A stretch of DNA of 64,000 bases from Pocillopora verrucosa (taxonomy: Eukaryota; Cnidaria; Anthozoa; Scleractinia; Pocilloporidae). This document shows, piece by piece, positions 1 through 12,058 of this stretch. Location: NCBI RefSeq assembly GCF_036669915.1, contig NC_089313.1, positions 18,352,662 through 18,416,661 on the forward strand, written 5' to 3'. Within the stretch, counting starts at the first letter, position 1; the number at the start of each line of letters is the position of its first letter. The notes under the pieces are model-generated. The model did no database searches. It was given only the letters and a program-made list of their open reading frames with translations, and was not told where the DNA came from. The translations under genes and the position numbers were made by a program.

Positions 1-2194
1 CGCATTTTTATATGACGTATATATTCGATCAGTAGTCTTAGGCGTAAGTAAAAAAAGTCTCAGTTCTAAATACGGAGGAGCTCTAATATCGAGTAGGATT
101 ATTTATCAAACACCAAATATATTAAGTTATTTTAATTGTAAATTAAGGCGAAAAATGTCGGTTGAAATAATTGAGCAAGATAAACTTATTAAGCAAGTAT
201 TTTTGTCGACAGAATTTCAAAAGATTTCCTATACACTCTTAATGTTTTAGGTGAAATCTAACCTATTATAGCAATACTTTTACTGAGTTTCAAAAGCCAT
301 GCGGAATTGTCTGGTCTGTGATTGGTTAAAGAAACTTTGTCCACATCTCAAATGAGAAGATACAACAATTAACCAATCGTAGCATGGTCACTCGCGTGAT
401 ATTGGCGTGCTCCTAATTGGCTGAAATTTAGCAGGTTTGCTCTGGTTGATGAACTGCAGGACGTTTCAAATTCGATCATGGCAGAAACAGAGGAATAGTA
501 AATGGAAAGGCTTATGTGACGTTATTTTGACGTTAATGTTAAAGGAAAATGACGTCAATTTGATGTCATTGACATGAAAGAAGAAAGTTGTTTACAGTAG
601 CATGGAAATTACAAATTCTAAACTGACTGTAATCTTAAAGAAATGGAATGGTACAGTGTGTTGGAAGTTAAAGCTGTTGTAAACAATTTTGATATTAAAA
701 AAAAAACGTTTGTTTCAGTTGTAAACATTTTGAATAAATAATTTCCTCTTGTAGAGAGTATGATTTTCCTCGACACAAACGGCTGAGTACAATGAAAGTT
801 TGTTTGAGCAGGTGTATCCACAGAGCCACGAACATATCTTTTTCTAAAATCCTTGTGGTTGTTTCCTGGTCTCATTTCTTCGCCAGACGAAAATTTCCTT
901 TTCGTGAAGCTGCTACTCACATATGAAGTCGTCCTACTCCATAAGTCAATTTCCTGTTCTATATGATACAAAAGTAGACTTACTGGAAACCTACCACCCT
1001 CAGATAGAGCATTAACATTTAATGCAAACAAGATAAATGGAAAAATAGAGTTCTTTCGATATTTGGTAAGATTCCTCAATTCGTTGGGTTCCACGCCCCC
1101 TCCTTTCCACTTATCTTCTTGATTTAAAAAATACATTGCAGGCGGAAACTATTGGGCTGACGTGGTGGGGGGAGGGAGTTAGAGGAGGAGAACTGAAGGA
1201 AAAATGGTCTGTAGAATGAGACGTTTCATCCATCGTTTCTGTTATCAGACTATTTGTTAGGCCCGTGTTATAAAAGGAGGTCCCTCCGCATTATTTCGGC
1301 CCCATTCCTCGAGCCTCCTTCCCTTACGCGAATTCTCTCTTCAGTCATTGATAATCCTGTTTGGCCATGACGTACGCGGACAGATGGAGATCTAAAAAAT
1401 ATTTACGTTTGTAGTAAGCTTCGTGTTTGATGTACTTTGCTTGGTCGAGTTAACATCATAAATCAGCGGATTATTCTCTATTTTCCCCATTTTGACCGAG
1501 AAAAGCACTGGACTTTGATAAGGCAAAGTGTTTTATTATTCATAACTCGCCTGCACGCACCTTTAGACATGAATATTCAATTATTTCACTTCACGTGTAC
1601 CTTCGCACGAGTAAGAAAATGGCGATTAATGGTAAATCCAAACTTTGTTTTTGGACAGGAAGAAATCAACCGCAGACAACACGCTTGGGTCCAAACTCGT
1701 CCTTGGTACCTAAGCCGTAAGTGTTCTTCGCCTTGGACAAACTCAAAGCCTAAGAGAAATGTGAAAACAGTCAAATAGAAGGGCAAGTCCGTCGAACACC
1801 GAAAAGTGATCTTGTTGGAAGTTGAACTTCGTGTTGAGAGGTAACTTGTAATCACCCAAACATTTGCTGAAATGCTATTTTAGGTAATCATTAGATATCA
1901 ATTGTCTCTGCTTATTTGTTTTCTGGTGCGCAAAAGATGATTTCAAACTTAGAATCCAGAATTTATCGAATTCAACGGCGTTAATTAAATGCACAAGGCT
2001 GCTTGCTAAGGTACAATTTATACGAACTTCTGAAATTACTTCTTCGAGAATGAGGCCTTAGTCACTCCTCTACATAATTAAACTTAAAGCCATTGTACTT
2101 CCTTGTCTCTTAAAACTGAGGTTTGGCATGTTAGTCGTCAAAGTTGGTAAATGCCGTCTTTTATGATTTTGTACGATTGTTAAGGGTAATGACA
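1..2194. other. non-coding stretch with promoter-like boxes
   Basis: I recognise no gene here. The open frames present are short, lack family motifs and show no convincing splice context. Between about 300 and 560 there are three CCAAT-type boxes (one near 320, and others near 370 and 415) and a perfect CRE palindrome TGACGTCA at 550-557. A second near-match lies just after it. This could be the upstream region of a gene outside the window, but no transcript can be traced. Confidence 0.3.
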
Positions 2195-2590
2195 GAGTTG
2201 ATGATAGTGATTGACTGACCGACTGACTGATTGATTGACTAATGAACTGATTTACTAACTGACTGACCGACTGATTAACTGATTCACTGGCGGACCGACT
2301 GACTGCCCAGCTGACTGACTGATTCACTGATTCACTGACTAACTGACTGATTCACTGACTGACCGATTCCCTGACTGACTGTCTGACTGCCTGATTGCCT
2401 GACTAACTGACTGATTGACTGCTTGCCTGCCTGCCTGTCTGACTGACTAACTGATTAACTGACTACCTGACTGACTGACTGACTGACTTTCTAACTGCCT
2501 AATTGACTGACTGCCTACCTGCCTGCCTGTCTGACTGACTAACTGACTAACTGACTGATTGAATGACTGACTGACTGACTGACTGACTGA

Positions 2591-2657
<67 letters not shown>

Positions 2658-2727
2658 CCCGGGTGCCTGCCTGCCTGCTTGACTAACTGACTGCCTGACT
2701 GATTGACTGACTGATCGACTGACTTGT
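2195..2727. repeat. CTGA/CCTG tetranucleotide microsatellite
   Basis: About 530 bp of tetranucleotide repeats. CTGA-type units, with scattered substitutions, dominate both ends. A purer CCTG block sits near 2590-2690, interrupted once by a CCGGG variant. An open minus-strand frame across part of it translates into a Ser/Gln/Val-rich repeat and is an artefact of the repeat, not a gene. Confidence 0.95.
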
Positions 2728-5700
2728 GTTAAAGCTTGGTGCTTGTTTCAAGTTAGCATCGTTACTCCAAAGCTCTTGCCATTAGGTTGCTCAATTATCA
2801 TTTGAAGAGTTAGGTGACTCTGATCTCGTTGCAGAGATGTTTGCAAATGTTTGCACAAAGATGTCTTGACATGCAGATTGATAGTACATAATATTACAAA
2901 CCTGGAGTCTTAATTTGACTTATGCATTACAAGCACAAAGAAGCTAAAATTTGAGTGCCAAGAGCCTGTAATATTGTTGTGGCAACTTATAAGGTCAAAA
3001 CAGGTTCAAGAATAATTAGGCATTTTTTCGAGAACCGTCTCAAGGAAATTGACTGAGACCTCTGGGGATATCAGTAAATCAAAGAATTGGTGTTTAGGGA
3101 AAAAAAAAAAGCTTTTTTGACCAACCCTGATCCCTCTTAATTCCAGTCGGAAATTATACATTTACCTGTAAAGAGTTTTAATTGGATTAATGTAAGTCCT
3201 TGTATTTCCAACATATTCAATTGTCCTTCCTCTTTCAATAGACAGGCTTTGGCCACAGGCAAGAATGAACGAAGGAAAAAATCATACAGTAATAGAAGAT
3301 AAAGGTGAAAAGAACCACAAGGGAGAGGATAAAAGATAACTTTTTCTGGCGAGGTGAGTTACTTGCACCTATAAATATCTAATTTTACTATTATCTTACT
3401 ACAATGGGTAACAGAACATGCAGATCACTATCTGAGCCGTGAAGTCTTGGGAACGATATAACTTTAAGATCTGCCACTTAAACTGAAAAAGGCCAAAATA
3501 TCTGTAATAAAAGAAAAACAAGAATGCGACGGAGACCTGGTTTATTAGCTCTTTCATCACCATGGCAGTTTGCCTTGGTGATGAAAAATGTTTTTCGTCA
3601 AAGCAAAAGTAATATATTAGTTTTCCAATTTAGACTGTATGACGCTCAACGTTAAGAAAGTGTCTAACTTGAGAATACGGAGAATTACTGTCAGAAAAGC
3701 AAAATATTTTCCCGGCTATTTTTGTTACATTATACGCCAGTTTCCACCATGTCAATATTTTTTTAATTAGGAATTTTTGTTACGATTTTTTATCTCGTGG
3801 GTTGGGCTCTCAATATAACAAAGCTTGTCATTTTTTGTGTCATCTTTGATTCGTAGAAATTCATGCAAATATATTTTTTTGAGTCGCACATGTCCAAATT
3901 CACACGGATTGACATAAAAATCCGTTTCAAATTATCGTGTTAATTTACTATAAGTTAAGAGGAAAAACAAAGCAGCCTATTTTAAAGATATAATGCTTTT
4001 CTTGTTTTTTGCGGGCGCCTGTTCCCAGTAACAACTTTTAACGTTCAAACAGGTTTCCATGCAATTTTTGATAAAAAATATTTAAGGCTATTGCTTCATA
4101 GATGTTTTAAAATTCTGGAACTCTCTATAAATTCTGCACTAGGCTCCTGACACTACATAATTTGCATCTTGGTTGTTTTTGCACGAGGAGTCGACTGAAC
4201 ACGAATCCTAATATCACTTTATAACCCATGAGGCTACAGTGGCAAGGAACATTATTATCTGAGTGCTTCCGTTTTTTCAACCTCAAAGCGCAGAAAACAG
4301 CAAATATACGAACGAACAACACCTAGTTGCTGCCTACTATTATGATAATTAGGCGTCGGAATTCTTGAAAGGATGGTGCATTTCTTTTTGTGAAATGCAA
4401 AGAAATTTCCAAAGCTTTCTAGAAAAAACATTTAATTCAGCTGGGCTTACAGCAATCTGCATGTGAAGGTTCCCTTTTATCGTCTAGTAGAAAGGCTAGT
4501 CAATGCTGCATGAAATGGATAGCAATTTTATATTTTATTGTTGGCAAGATGCGGGAGAATTTGCCAGCTGTTAAATCTCGCAGGTGATAACTAGTTTGCT
4601 AAAGTTGAAGCTTGCACAAAATGGTTTATCTTTTATGAATTGATTAAATATAAAGCTTGTTGTGGTAAATGCATTTGTTAATTTGTGTTTTCCGTGCTCT
4701 TGCAGACATTTGATGACAGACAGATGACCGACAATTGAACTCAAAGTCAAGCACAAGCACAAAACAAAAACACAGGAGGCTTGACAAAGAGCTATCAAGT
4801 CGAAAGAAAAGTTTAAAGAAGAGGTAGAAGATAAATTTTTTTAGGGATTGATTTTCGATCAAAATGTTTTTAAACCTTTTTTTTGAGCAATTTATTTTCG
4901 ATGTCCATAAACAAACATGTTTAGAACAACCAATTCTAATTCAAATTTTCTCAGTCACCTGTACATTTTATTTGATGGAAAACGTTTCCGTTAGTAAGGT
5001 CTGTTTAAAATTTTCAATTTTCCCGCCAAAAAACTTAAAAAAATACAGGCGCCCAAAATACGCATGCGCCGGAAAATATAAGTACTTCTACTTTTATTGC
5101 TACAATTTATATTTCTACATTGTTAATAAATGTAAGTCAACAAACTCAAGAATGTTGTCCACTTTTTGATTGTGATCTTTATTTCTTTCTTAAAATATTT
5201 CACTCAATAAATAATAACACAAGTATCTTCTCTTCTATGATTTCTCAATTAGTTAAGTGACTTCATTAAATAATCAAAAAGGTGTCAAGAAAAATTCGTT
5301 CAAACATATACTAAGACTTTTGGCGGGAAAATTTGGATCAGTTTGCACAGAGTTTCCCCCTGACAACATTTTCGATAAATATTCAAAATGGCTTCCCATG
5401 AAATTTTCCGCCAAAAGATATGTGAACATCACCTTGTGCAAAAATAGTTTTTTGAAAAAATTGTTAAGCAGTCTTTCGTTCTAACTTCTAGTAAAAATTT
5501 GACAAATTCTGGTTATTTCTGAGCAAGGCTTTTTTTCTTTCAGTGATGAAAATTTTGGTTTCTGAATTTTTTTTTTTGCACAAGATGATGAAAAAACATT
5601 TGTACTTTAAAGATAAGCAACATGGCAATCTATTTAACACTTACAAAATACTTCAAGCTTGCCATGTCGTTAGGATAATTAAAGACCTTTTTCAGCCATC

Positions 5701-6106
5701 AAATAGTTTACTTGTTGTACAGGACACATTTGACGCAAAACTGAACAATATTTGAAACAAAATTTCGTTACTAAACCAAATTAGCTACAAATTATTCGTT
5801 TCTTGTCGACTTAATTTGCTTCACCTTCTCATTTTGGTTGTTAGAGTACTAACAATTGGTTAGGTCACGTGTATTTCCAAAATTACAATGAAAACGTTTT
5901 TGTCGAGTTGATTGACAAGCATTAAAGAATCTTCAAAATATTCTTTTTATGGCCAAGTAAGTCTTCTCTTCCTTTGGTCGCAAAGGCTCAGATAATTGCT
6001 TGGCTCCAAGTATAGTCGCGAGTCATTGTTCTAAGATTGAGGTTTTGAAGTTGGCTTTTATTTTTCATCAATGAATTCAGCAGTTCAGAATTTTTAGTCG
6101 ACAAAA
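2728..6106. other. AT-rich non-coding stretch
   Basis: No supported gene. There are many short AT-driven open frames. The stretch includes an imperfect inverted pair around the core TTTCCCGCCAAAA (near 5022 and, inverted, near 5320), with a third related core near 5404. These could be ends of a decayed element or E2F-like sites. I cannot decide between the two. Confidence 0.35.
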
Positions 6107-6230
6107 TTTCCTATGGTGCCTTGTTACATCAATTGTTGGCTGAAGAAGGTCTTTCTACATAGCAAATACATAAAAACCCAGTGGCTGGTTCAGAGGATAT
6201 TTTTAAAATTTGACTCATTTATCGTACTAA
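6107..6230. repeat. dispersed repeat, copy 1
   Basis: About 120 bp that match 9225-9350 closely (shared runs such as ACATCAATTGTTGGCTGAAG). The family is unknown, with no clear terminal repeats. The second copy lies just inside the left edge of the tRNA-like array. Confidence 0.75.
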
Positions 6231-9054
6231 AAAGTAACTTCTCAACTGCCTTTACAGAACAAACTCGATTCGGAAATCCGCAAACAATGTCTTTCGACAG
6301 TTTTGATTGAAGCAAATGTACAAAGAACATAAGGCACCTTCTTGCAAAAATTCACTGGAAATTCCCCCTTTTTTTTTGGACGAACATTAAAGAATTTCAT
6401 TCAATCAGAAAAAAAATTCGTAAGCACTGTGAACAATGTAAATTAGTCGAAACAAGCAATCAGATTCTCCTAACTTTCAAGTTCGGTGTCAATACAAAGT
6501 CAAACAGAATTTGTGGCGAAACTTCTTTAACCTAAAATATTTTTGAGAACTGAATTTAACGTGTTTTCATTTCATACTTCTCATCCGAGAGCTTGAAAGA
6601 AACTTGTCTATTTCCTCTTTTAAAAAACTGAAAAATAGCAATTGAATTGTGAAGGGACGTCACGGTTTCCTTGAGCGTGAAAAAAATACTTCCTGATTTT
6701 GTGACTTGATGTTTCTTTCGTAGTTCGAGTCGACAGAAATCTATTGAAAAAACACTCATGTTTGTTTTGACTTGGTTCATGATGAAGGAATTTAATGCAA
6801 AACAAATTTTGTGGTTTCTTGTATTTATCTATATCGCAATTTCTCTGAATTCTCTGAACCAGACATTTAGGTTTTAATGCATCAAACTTGCAAAATAACA
6901 AGAGAACGTAGGCAAAGTGTTTTCCGTAATGATTTTCCAAAGCGATCAAACGTATTTTTTTCCATGATTAGATTTAAGCGCTGAAGTTACGCAGAACAGT
7001 TGCTGTATAAAGCATGGTCCGTGCAAACGAGTTACGGGTCAATAAATGCGCGATGCCAATGTATGGAAGAATCAGCGGCGTTTGTCAGTTGTGATTAGTT
7101 AGTGTGGGTCGTTCTGTTTTTTTTTTTTTTTTGCAGAGTATATTTTGAGAGTAAGTTCGTCTATAGGCGGTTGATTTTGTTGACATTTGCCAACAACTAT
7201 CTCATCTCAGTTTGCAAAGTAAGTCACTCAAAAAAAGCCAAATTGTAGGACAAATGTTAATAATAGTCACAGTCAGCAAGTCGATTATGTTCAGCAATGC
7301 GATTGTTGCGTTCAGCCGGTCTCATATCGAGGTCCCTGCCGACCTCTCCGATGAAAGAGGGCTTGGCAGTCAGACCACTCGATCTCTTCGTCATTGTAAA
7401 ATCATTACGCTTAAAGTTATTTTGTGTAGGACGAATTGCATGGTTAGTTGCAAGCTAGTTACTTTCGTCTCGCGAGTCTTATCGTTTGTAACCCAATATT
7501 AAATGTGATTGGATAGATCTGTCTCTATGCCTCGGTTTTTGTAAACCTTTTCTATGCCTTTTTCTTTTTAAAGAAAAGTGTCATTCTCTTCGTCTTCTTC
7601 GATGAACTGAATGTTAGCGGTATGCATTTTTAAGGAAGGGTAACGAATTTAGGCTGCTTAACTACAGCGTTATCATTTCAAAGCAAGCTGTGGGTAGCTG
7701 AAACAAGCTATTTCTTTCCGCCAATAAACTTTTTTTCGAATGTGCTTTTTTGGTTGCCATTGTTCTCTTGCCCATTGCAAAAAAGGCTAATAAGGATTAA
7801 TGTATGAATTTTTTAAGGTGGCACTGACCATTGTATTAAAAAAACAATTAGACGAACTGTCTGGTTAGAAACGTACGTCTTCAGGATATAATCTTCTCGA
7901 AAGCTGGAACAATTAAACTCTCTTTTAAGGCAAAACGGTACTTTGAACAGAGTTGAAAATCTTTGAATTATTTTGATAATCTCTTCTTGCAATATTTTTT
8001 GCTCTTCTATGCCACCTTAAAAAATCCACCCGTACTGGTGACTGCCAACCGTCAAATTTTACTTTTTGTGGAATCACTACTCGAGTCCGCTATCCTATCA
8101 CAGTTAGTCGTTACATTTCTTTTAGCCGATATGAAAGCTCTGTTCTTAAAAAATTTAGGTATTTGGCAGCCACCAATTCTGTAACAAAAGTGTTATACTA
8201 TCTTCAAAGTTCTTATCTTTGCAGAGCATCTTTCAGATTCATTGATTCGAGTTTGTCCTTTCCCTGTATTCCATGTTCCTCTGTCTATCTGTATTTAGAA
8301 ATTGGCAAACAAATACTCAGTGAGTTTCTATGAAATAAAACACAGACGACTAGGTGTAGTATAATGAGTACGATAATCTCCTAATGTAACAGGACTTTAA
8401 ACGCGCCACGAGTTTCCTCTCAAACGTATTTGCGAAAAGTTTCTCCACAGTTCCTCTTCGCGTTTAGAGGAGCAGTTACCACATTTCACGAACGTGACCG
8501 CGTTTACGTGAATTTCACATGTGTTACCGTCGTTTAAATTTATGAAAAATTAACGAGCTGTGAGTGAGTTCCATCAATATACAACTCGGTAGTAGTTGTA
8601 TCTCAAGACTAGCTTTAGTTTTCTTGTAGTTAGGAACAAATTACAGATGTATGAAACATCAGTGAAGCGAAGCGAACCGAAAGCGCACGTGTTCAGAAAC
8701 TTAGGCCTCCTTTAGAAAGGGTACTAAGATTAAAGTTGCCATTTTCCAAGAGTAATGCTCACCTTAAGACATCTTTCAAGCTTCAGTCCACATGATTCAT
8801 GCACGTTCCTTGTGTAAACTGAGCTCACAGAAACACAACCTAACCCGTCCGCAACCTGTATGGTTTGACAAAACTAACGAAAGTGGTCATGAATATGGAA
8901 TGAACGAACAAACCAATCACTGATGACAACGTCTCAAACATACTACGAGTTTTATTCGCACGCTTTATGGGAATGTACAAGAAACCCCCTGGAGAAATAA
9001 AGCTATTTCACGTGTTAATCAGTGGATAACAAAAGTATTTGCGAACGCTTGCAT
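6231..9054. other. AT-rich non-coding stretch
   Basis: No gene, RNA gene or recognisable mobile element seen. There is a 16-base T run near 7117-7133. Several open frames of 65-110 codons occur on both strands, but none has motifs, splice context or a plausible start. Confidence 0.35.
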
Positions 9055-9224
9055 AATAATAATTATAATAAAACGAATATTTCTTCAGGATAGCCCTACA
9101 GTGCAAGAGTACTGTTATCAAAGGGGTCCTGTTTAAAAACGAAAAATATAAGGATAAAATATTTAATTTTAGGTTAAAAAGGACTTCGTTACTTTTGCTA
9201 ATATAACAAGCGCGAACCTAAAGA

Positions 9225-9350
9225 ATGATTTCCTATGGTCCTGTGTTACATCAATTGTTGGCTGAAGAAGGTCTTTCTACATAACAAATACATAAAAACT
9301 CAGTGGCTGGTTCAGAAGATATTTTTAAAGTTTGACGCATTTATCATACA
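9225..9350. repeat. dispersed repeat, copy 2
   Basis: Near-identical to 6107-6230, with a few substitutions. It lies within the left margin of the tRNA-like array, directly before the first Phe-like copy. Confidence 0.75.
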
Positions 9351-9365
9351 TTTTAAAAAAGGAAC

Positions 9366-9468
9366 TGCCGAGACCCGGGATAATTCAGAGCTCAATTAAG
9401 CTCTCCGGCATTGAACCAGGGACCTTCAGATCTTCAGACTGACGCTCTCCCAACTGAGCTATCTCGGC
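9366..9468 (-). tRNA. tRNA-Phe(GAA)-like, T-arm insert, copy 1
   Basis: 103 nt: acceptor GCCGAGA pairs with TCTCGGC, D-arm GCTC/GAGC, anticodon loop CTGAAGA (GAA), discriminator A. About 30 extra nt lie in the T-loop. The lowest anticodon-stem pair is a T-T mismatch, so this copy is slightly decayed. A run of six T follows the 3' end, which is a good Pol III stop. Confidence 0.6.
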
Positions 9469-9655
9469 TAATGGTGCTTTTTTTCAGATTGTTTATGCGG
9501 AATACTCCCAGACGAAACATAGTTCACCTTGGAAGACTGGAGTCAAGGGAGAAGATTAACATACTATCAATGAAATGAAAATATACTATCATGAGAAGAT
9601 ATCGAGCATGTATCATGTGCGTTTAAAAGAAAAAGGGGGGGGGGAGGATAAATCA

Positions 9656-9726
9656 GAAGTTCCTGATTCGAATCTTAGCTGGGTTTATGCAGTCAGTTGT
9701 TCTATTCACTGAGTTGCGGAGAAATC
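9656..9726 (-). repeat. degenerate tRNA-Cys-like unit (type A), copy 1
   Basis: Reads AACTCAGTGAATAGAAC (A-box-like), then GACTGCA as in tRNA-Cys, then GATTCGAATC (B-box-like). Arms are incomplete, so this looks like a SINE-type or pseudo-tRNA unit. It recurs near 15050 and 20522. Confidence 0.5.
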
Positions 9727-9785
9727 ATCAAGTGGAGAGCTTTCTAGATAAGTTAAACTAAAGCAAAAAAAAAAAAAAAGGGAAA

Positions 9786-9832
9786 TGCCGAGACCCGGGA
9801 TTATTCAGAGCTCAATTAAGCTCTCCGGCATT

Positions 9833-9883
<51 letters not shown>

Positions 9884-9888
9884 TCGGC
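9786..9888 (-). tRNA. tRNA-Phe(GAA)-like, T-arm insert, copy 2
   Basis: The cleanest reference copy, 103 nt. Acceptor, D and anticodon stems (TCAGA/TCTGA) are fully paired and the anticodon is GAA. Positions 1-53 match a normal eukaryotic tRNA-Phe layout. The T-stem halves CCTGG and CCGGG are separated by TTCAAT plus 30 extra nt containing the hairpin AGAGCTT-AATT-GAGCTCT. Deleting those 30 nt leaves a standard 73-nt tRNA with T-loop TTCAATC. A run of 14 or more T lies just downstream. Confidence 0.7.
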
Positions 9889-10092
9889 AAGTGATGAACT
9901 ATAATTTTGATTCTTACAATTAAATTCATATACTTAGACTGAACATCGAATTTAAAAAGTTCATTTTTGATAAGTCAGCATTTTACCCCTTGCAGATGCA
10001 TTTCCTCAATTTCAGTTTTAAAGGGAAAAGTTTAACTTACTAACGATGTTATAATACTGACTTTATTAAAGGAAGAAAAAGGAGAAAAATAA

Positions 10093-10326
10093 CAAGTTCC
10101 TGCCTGAGGATTCCAACCTGTGCTAGTTTGATCAGGTGTTCTATGTACTGAGTTACAGGGAACTCGTCAATACCTTTATTGAAAAATATACGATACCTAA
10201 AAAGATATCAAGCATTAACTGTAAGCTTTGGAATAAAAGGGGTAAGGTGACGAGTTCCTGTCTGAGGATTCCAATATGTGCTGTTTTGATCAGGTGTTCT
10301 ATGTCCTGAGTTGTAGGGAACTGGTC
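10093..10326 (-). repeat. pair of degenerate tRNA-Cys-like units (C2, C1), module 1
   Basis: Two related units (10093-10166 and 10251-10326), each bounded by GAGTTCC/GGAACT(C) arms like an acceptor stem. Each has an A-box-like AACTCAG..ATAGAAC and a B-box-like TTGGAATCC. The anticodon arm and T-arm are degraded. Open frames running through them are incidental. Confidence 0.55.
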
Positions 10327-10751
10327 GATAAGATGAGCCCGTCTTGCCAAGTTCGTAAGTGATAAGTGTCCTACTCAGCAGTAGGGGGATCTTCCTTGAC
10401 AGCACTATCTCATTACGAAGGATACCTTCCCTCTTTTAAGTTCCAAATTTTTATTGAAGCATGGAATCTAACCTAAAGGTTCCCTAGGCTCTGTCTGTGT
10501 GTAATACTGATAGAGGTTCAAAACATCACTGAAAACTATTTTTTGTAAGTATTTTTGCGGGAGTAAAGTAATCAAGTCAAAATGCTTAACTGGTTTACCC
10601 ATAGCGTTTGTGGACATTTCCTTAACTTGCAAGTCATTATGAATTGACAATCAAACAGGAAAGAAACTCTTTGAAAAGTCAAACGCCATCAGGAACAATC
10701 TAGCTCGAAAATAAAACAAAAGCACAAAAGAAATCATTTTAAAACAGGAAA

Positions 10752-10797
10752 TGCCGAGACCCGGGATTATTCAGAGCTCCGTTAGCTCTTCAGTATT

Positions 10798-10848
<51 letters not shown>

Positions 10849-10853
10849 TCGGC
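10752..10853 (-). tRNA. tRNA-Phe(GAA)-like, T-arm insert, copy 3
   Basis: 102 nt; acceptor, D and anticodon arms intact, anticodon GAA. The insert is one base shorter, with hairpin AGAGCT-AACGG-AGCTCT. The downstream T run is only four long, so Pol III termination may be weaker. Confidence 0.6.
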
Positions 10854-11067
10854 AAGTGATAAGTAATGTGATTCTTAGAATCGCATTCATATACACCTAG
10901 ACGAAACATTGAATTTAAAAAGTTCATTTTTGATGTCAGAATTTTATCCCTTTAAGATGCATTTCCTCAATTTCAGTTTAAAAGGAAAAGTTTAACTTAA
11001 TAAACAACAGGAAAATCTAGCGCGAAAATAAAACAAAAGCACACATGAAATCATTTTAAAAAGGAAA

Positions 11068-11169
11068 TGCCGAGACCCGGGATATTCAGAATTCAATTTA
11101 GCTTTTTAGCATTGAACCAGGGACCTTCAGATCTTCAGTCTGATGCTCTCCCAACTGAGCTATCTTGGC
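11068..11169 (-). pseudogene. decayed tRNA-Phe-like copy 4
   Basis: 102 nt. The fourth acceptor pair is broken (GCCAAGA), position 27 region is changed, and the insert hairpin is largely unpaired. The anticodon is still GAA. It is the most decayed full-length copy. Confidence 0.6.
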
Positions 11170-11480
11170 AAGTCATGGGATGATGTGTTACGTTATAGGT
11201 GACAATTAGTTCAGATTACAGCCACGCGAAGCATGGAATTTGAAAAGTTCATCTTTGATGAGTCAGCATTTTATCTCTTTCCGACTCTCTTCCTCAATTT
11301 CAGTTTTAACGGAAAAGTTCAACGTACTAACAATGTAATAGAACTAGTTATATTGAAAAATATTCTATCATGAAAAGATATCAATTTCAGTTTTAAAGGG
11401 AAAAGTTTAACTTACTAACGATATAATATATGTAATATATAATACTGACTTTATTAAGGAAGACAAAGGGGAAAAAATAA

Positions 11481-11714
11481 CAAGTTCCTGCCTGAGGATT
11501 CCAATCTGTGCTAGTTTGATCAGGTGTTCTATGTACTGAGTTGCAGGGAACTCGTCAATACCTTTATTGAAAAATATACGATAACTGAAAAGATATCAAG
11601 CATTAACTGTGAGCGTTGGAAGAAAAGGGGTAAGGTGACGAGTTCCTGTCTGAGGATTCCAGTATGTGCTGTTTTGATCAGGTGTTCTATGTCCTGAGTT
11701 GCAGGGAACTCGTC
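11481..11714 (-). repeat. pair of degenerate tRNA-Cys-like units, module 2
   Basis: Units at 11481-11554 and 11639-11714. The second has a perfect 9-bp terminal stem, ACGAGTTCC with GGAACTCGT, the best acceptor-like stem in this family. Internal arms remain poor, so I call it tRNA-like, not a working tRNA. Confidence 0.55.
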
Positions 11715-12058
11715 GATAAGATGAGCCATCTTGCCAAGTTCGTAAGTGATAAATGTCCTACTCAGCAGTAGGGGGATCTTCCTTACGGTACTATCTCATC
11801 ACGAAGAACACCTTCCCTCTTTTAAGTTCCAAATTTTTATTGAAGCATTAAATCTAACCTAAAGGTTCCCTAGGCTCTGTCTGTGTGTAATACTGATAGA
11901 GGTTCAAAACATCACTGAAAACTATTTTTTGTAAGTATTTTTGCGGGAGTAAAGTAATCAAGTCAAAATGCTTAACTGGTTTACCCATAGCGTTTGTGGA
12001 CATTTCTTTAACTTGCAAGTCATTAAGAATTGACAATCACACAGGAAAGAAACTCTTT

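Noticed and set aside
618-1136. 172-codon minus-strand frame
   Set aside because: Largest frame in the left region, but low-complexity Ser/Thr/Phe composition, no motif and no splice or promoter support.
2070-2327. 85-codon Ser/Gln-rich frame
   Set aside because: Translation of the CTGA tetranucleotide repeat.
10468-10650. 60-codon minus-strand frame (MSIHNDLQVKEMST…) that stays open in four module copies (also 11854, 15867, 21339)
   Set aside because: The copies are recent duplicates, so an open frame is expected. Most differences between copies change amino acids, and no domain or promoter is visible. Not supported as a gene.
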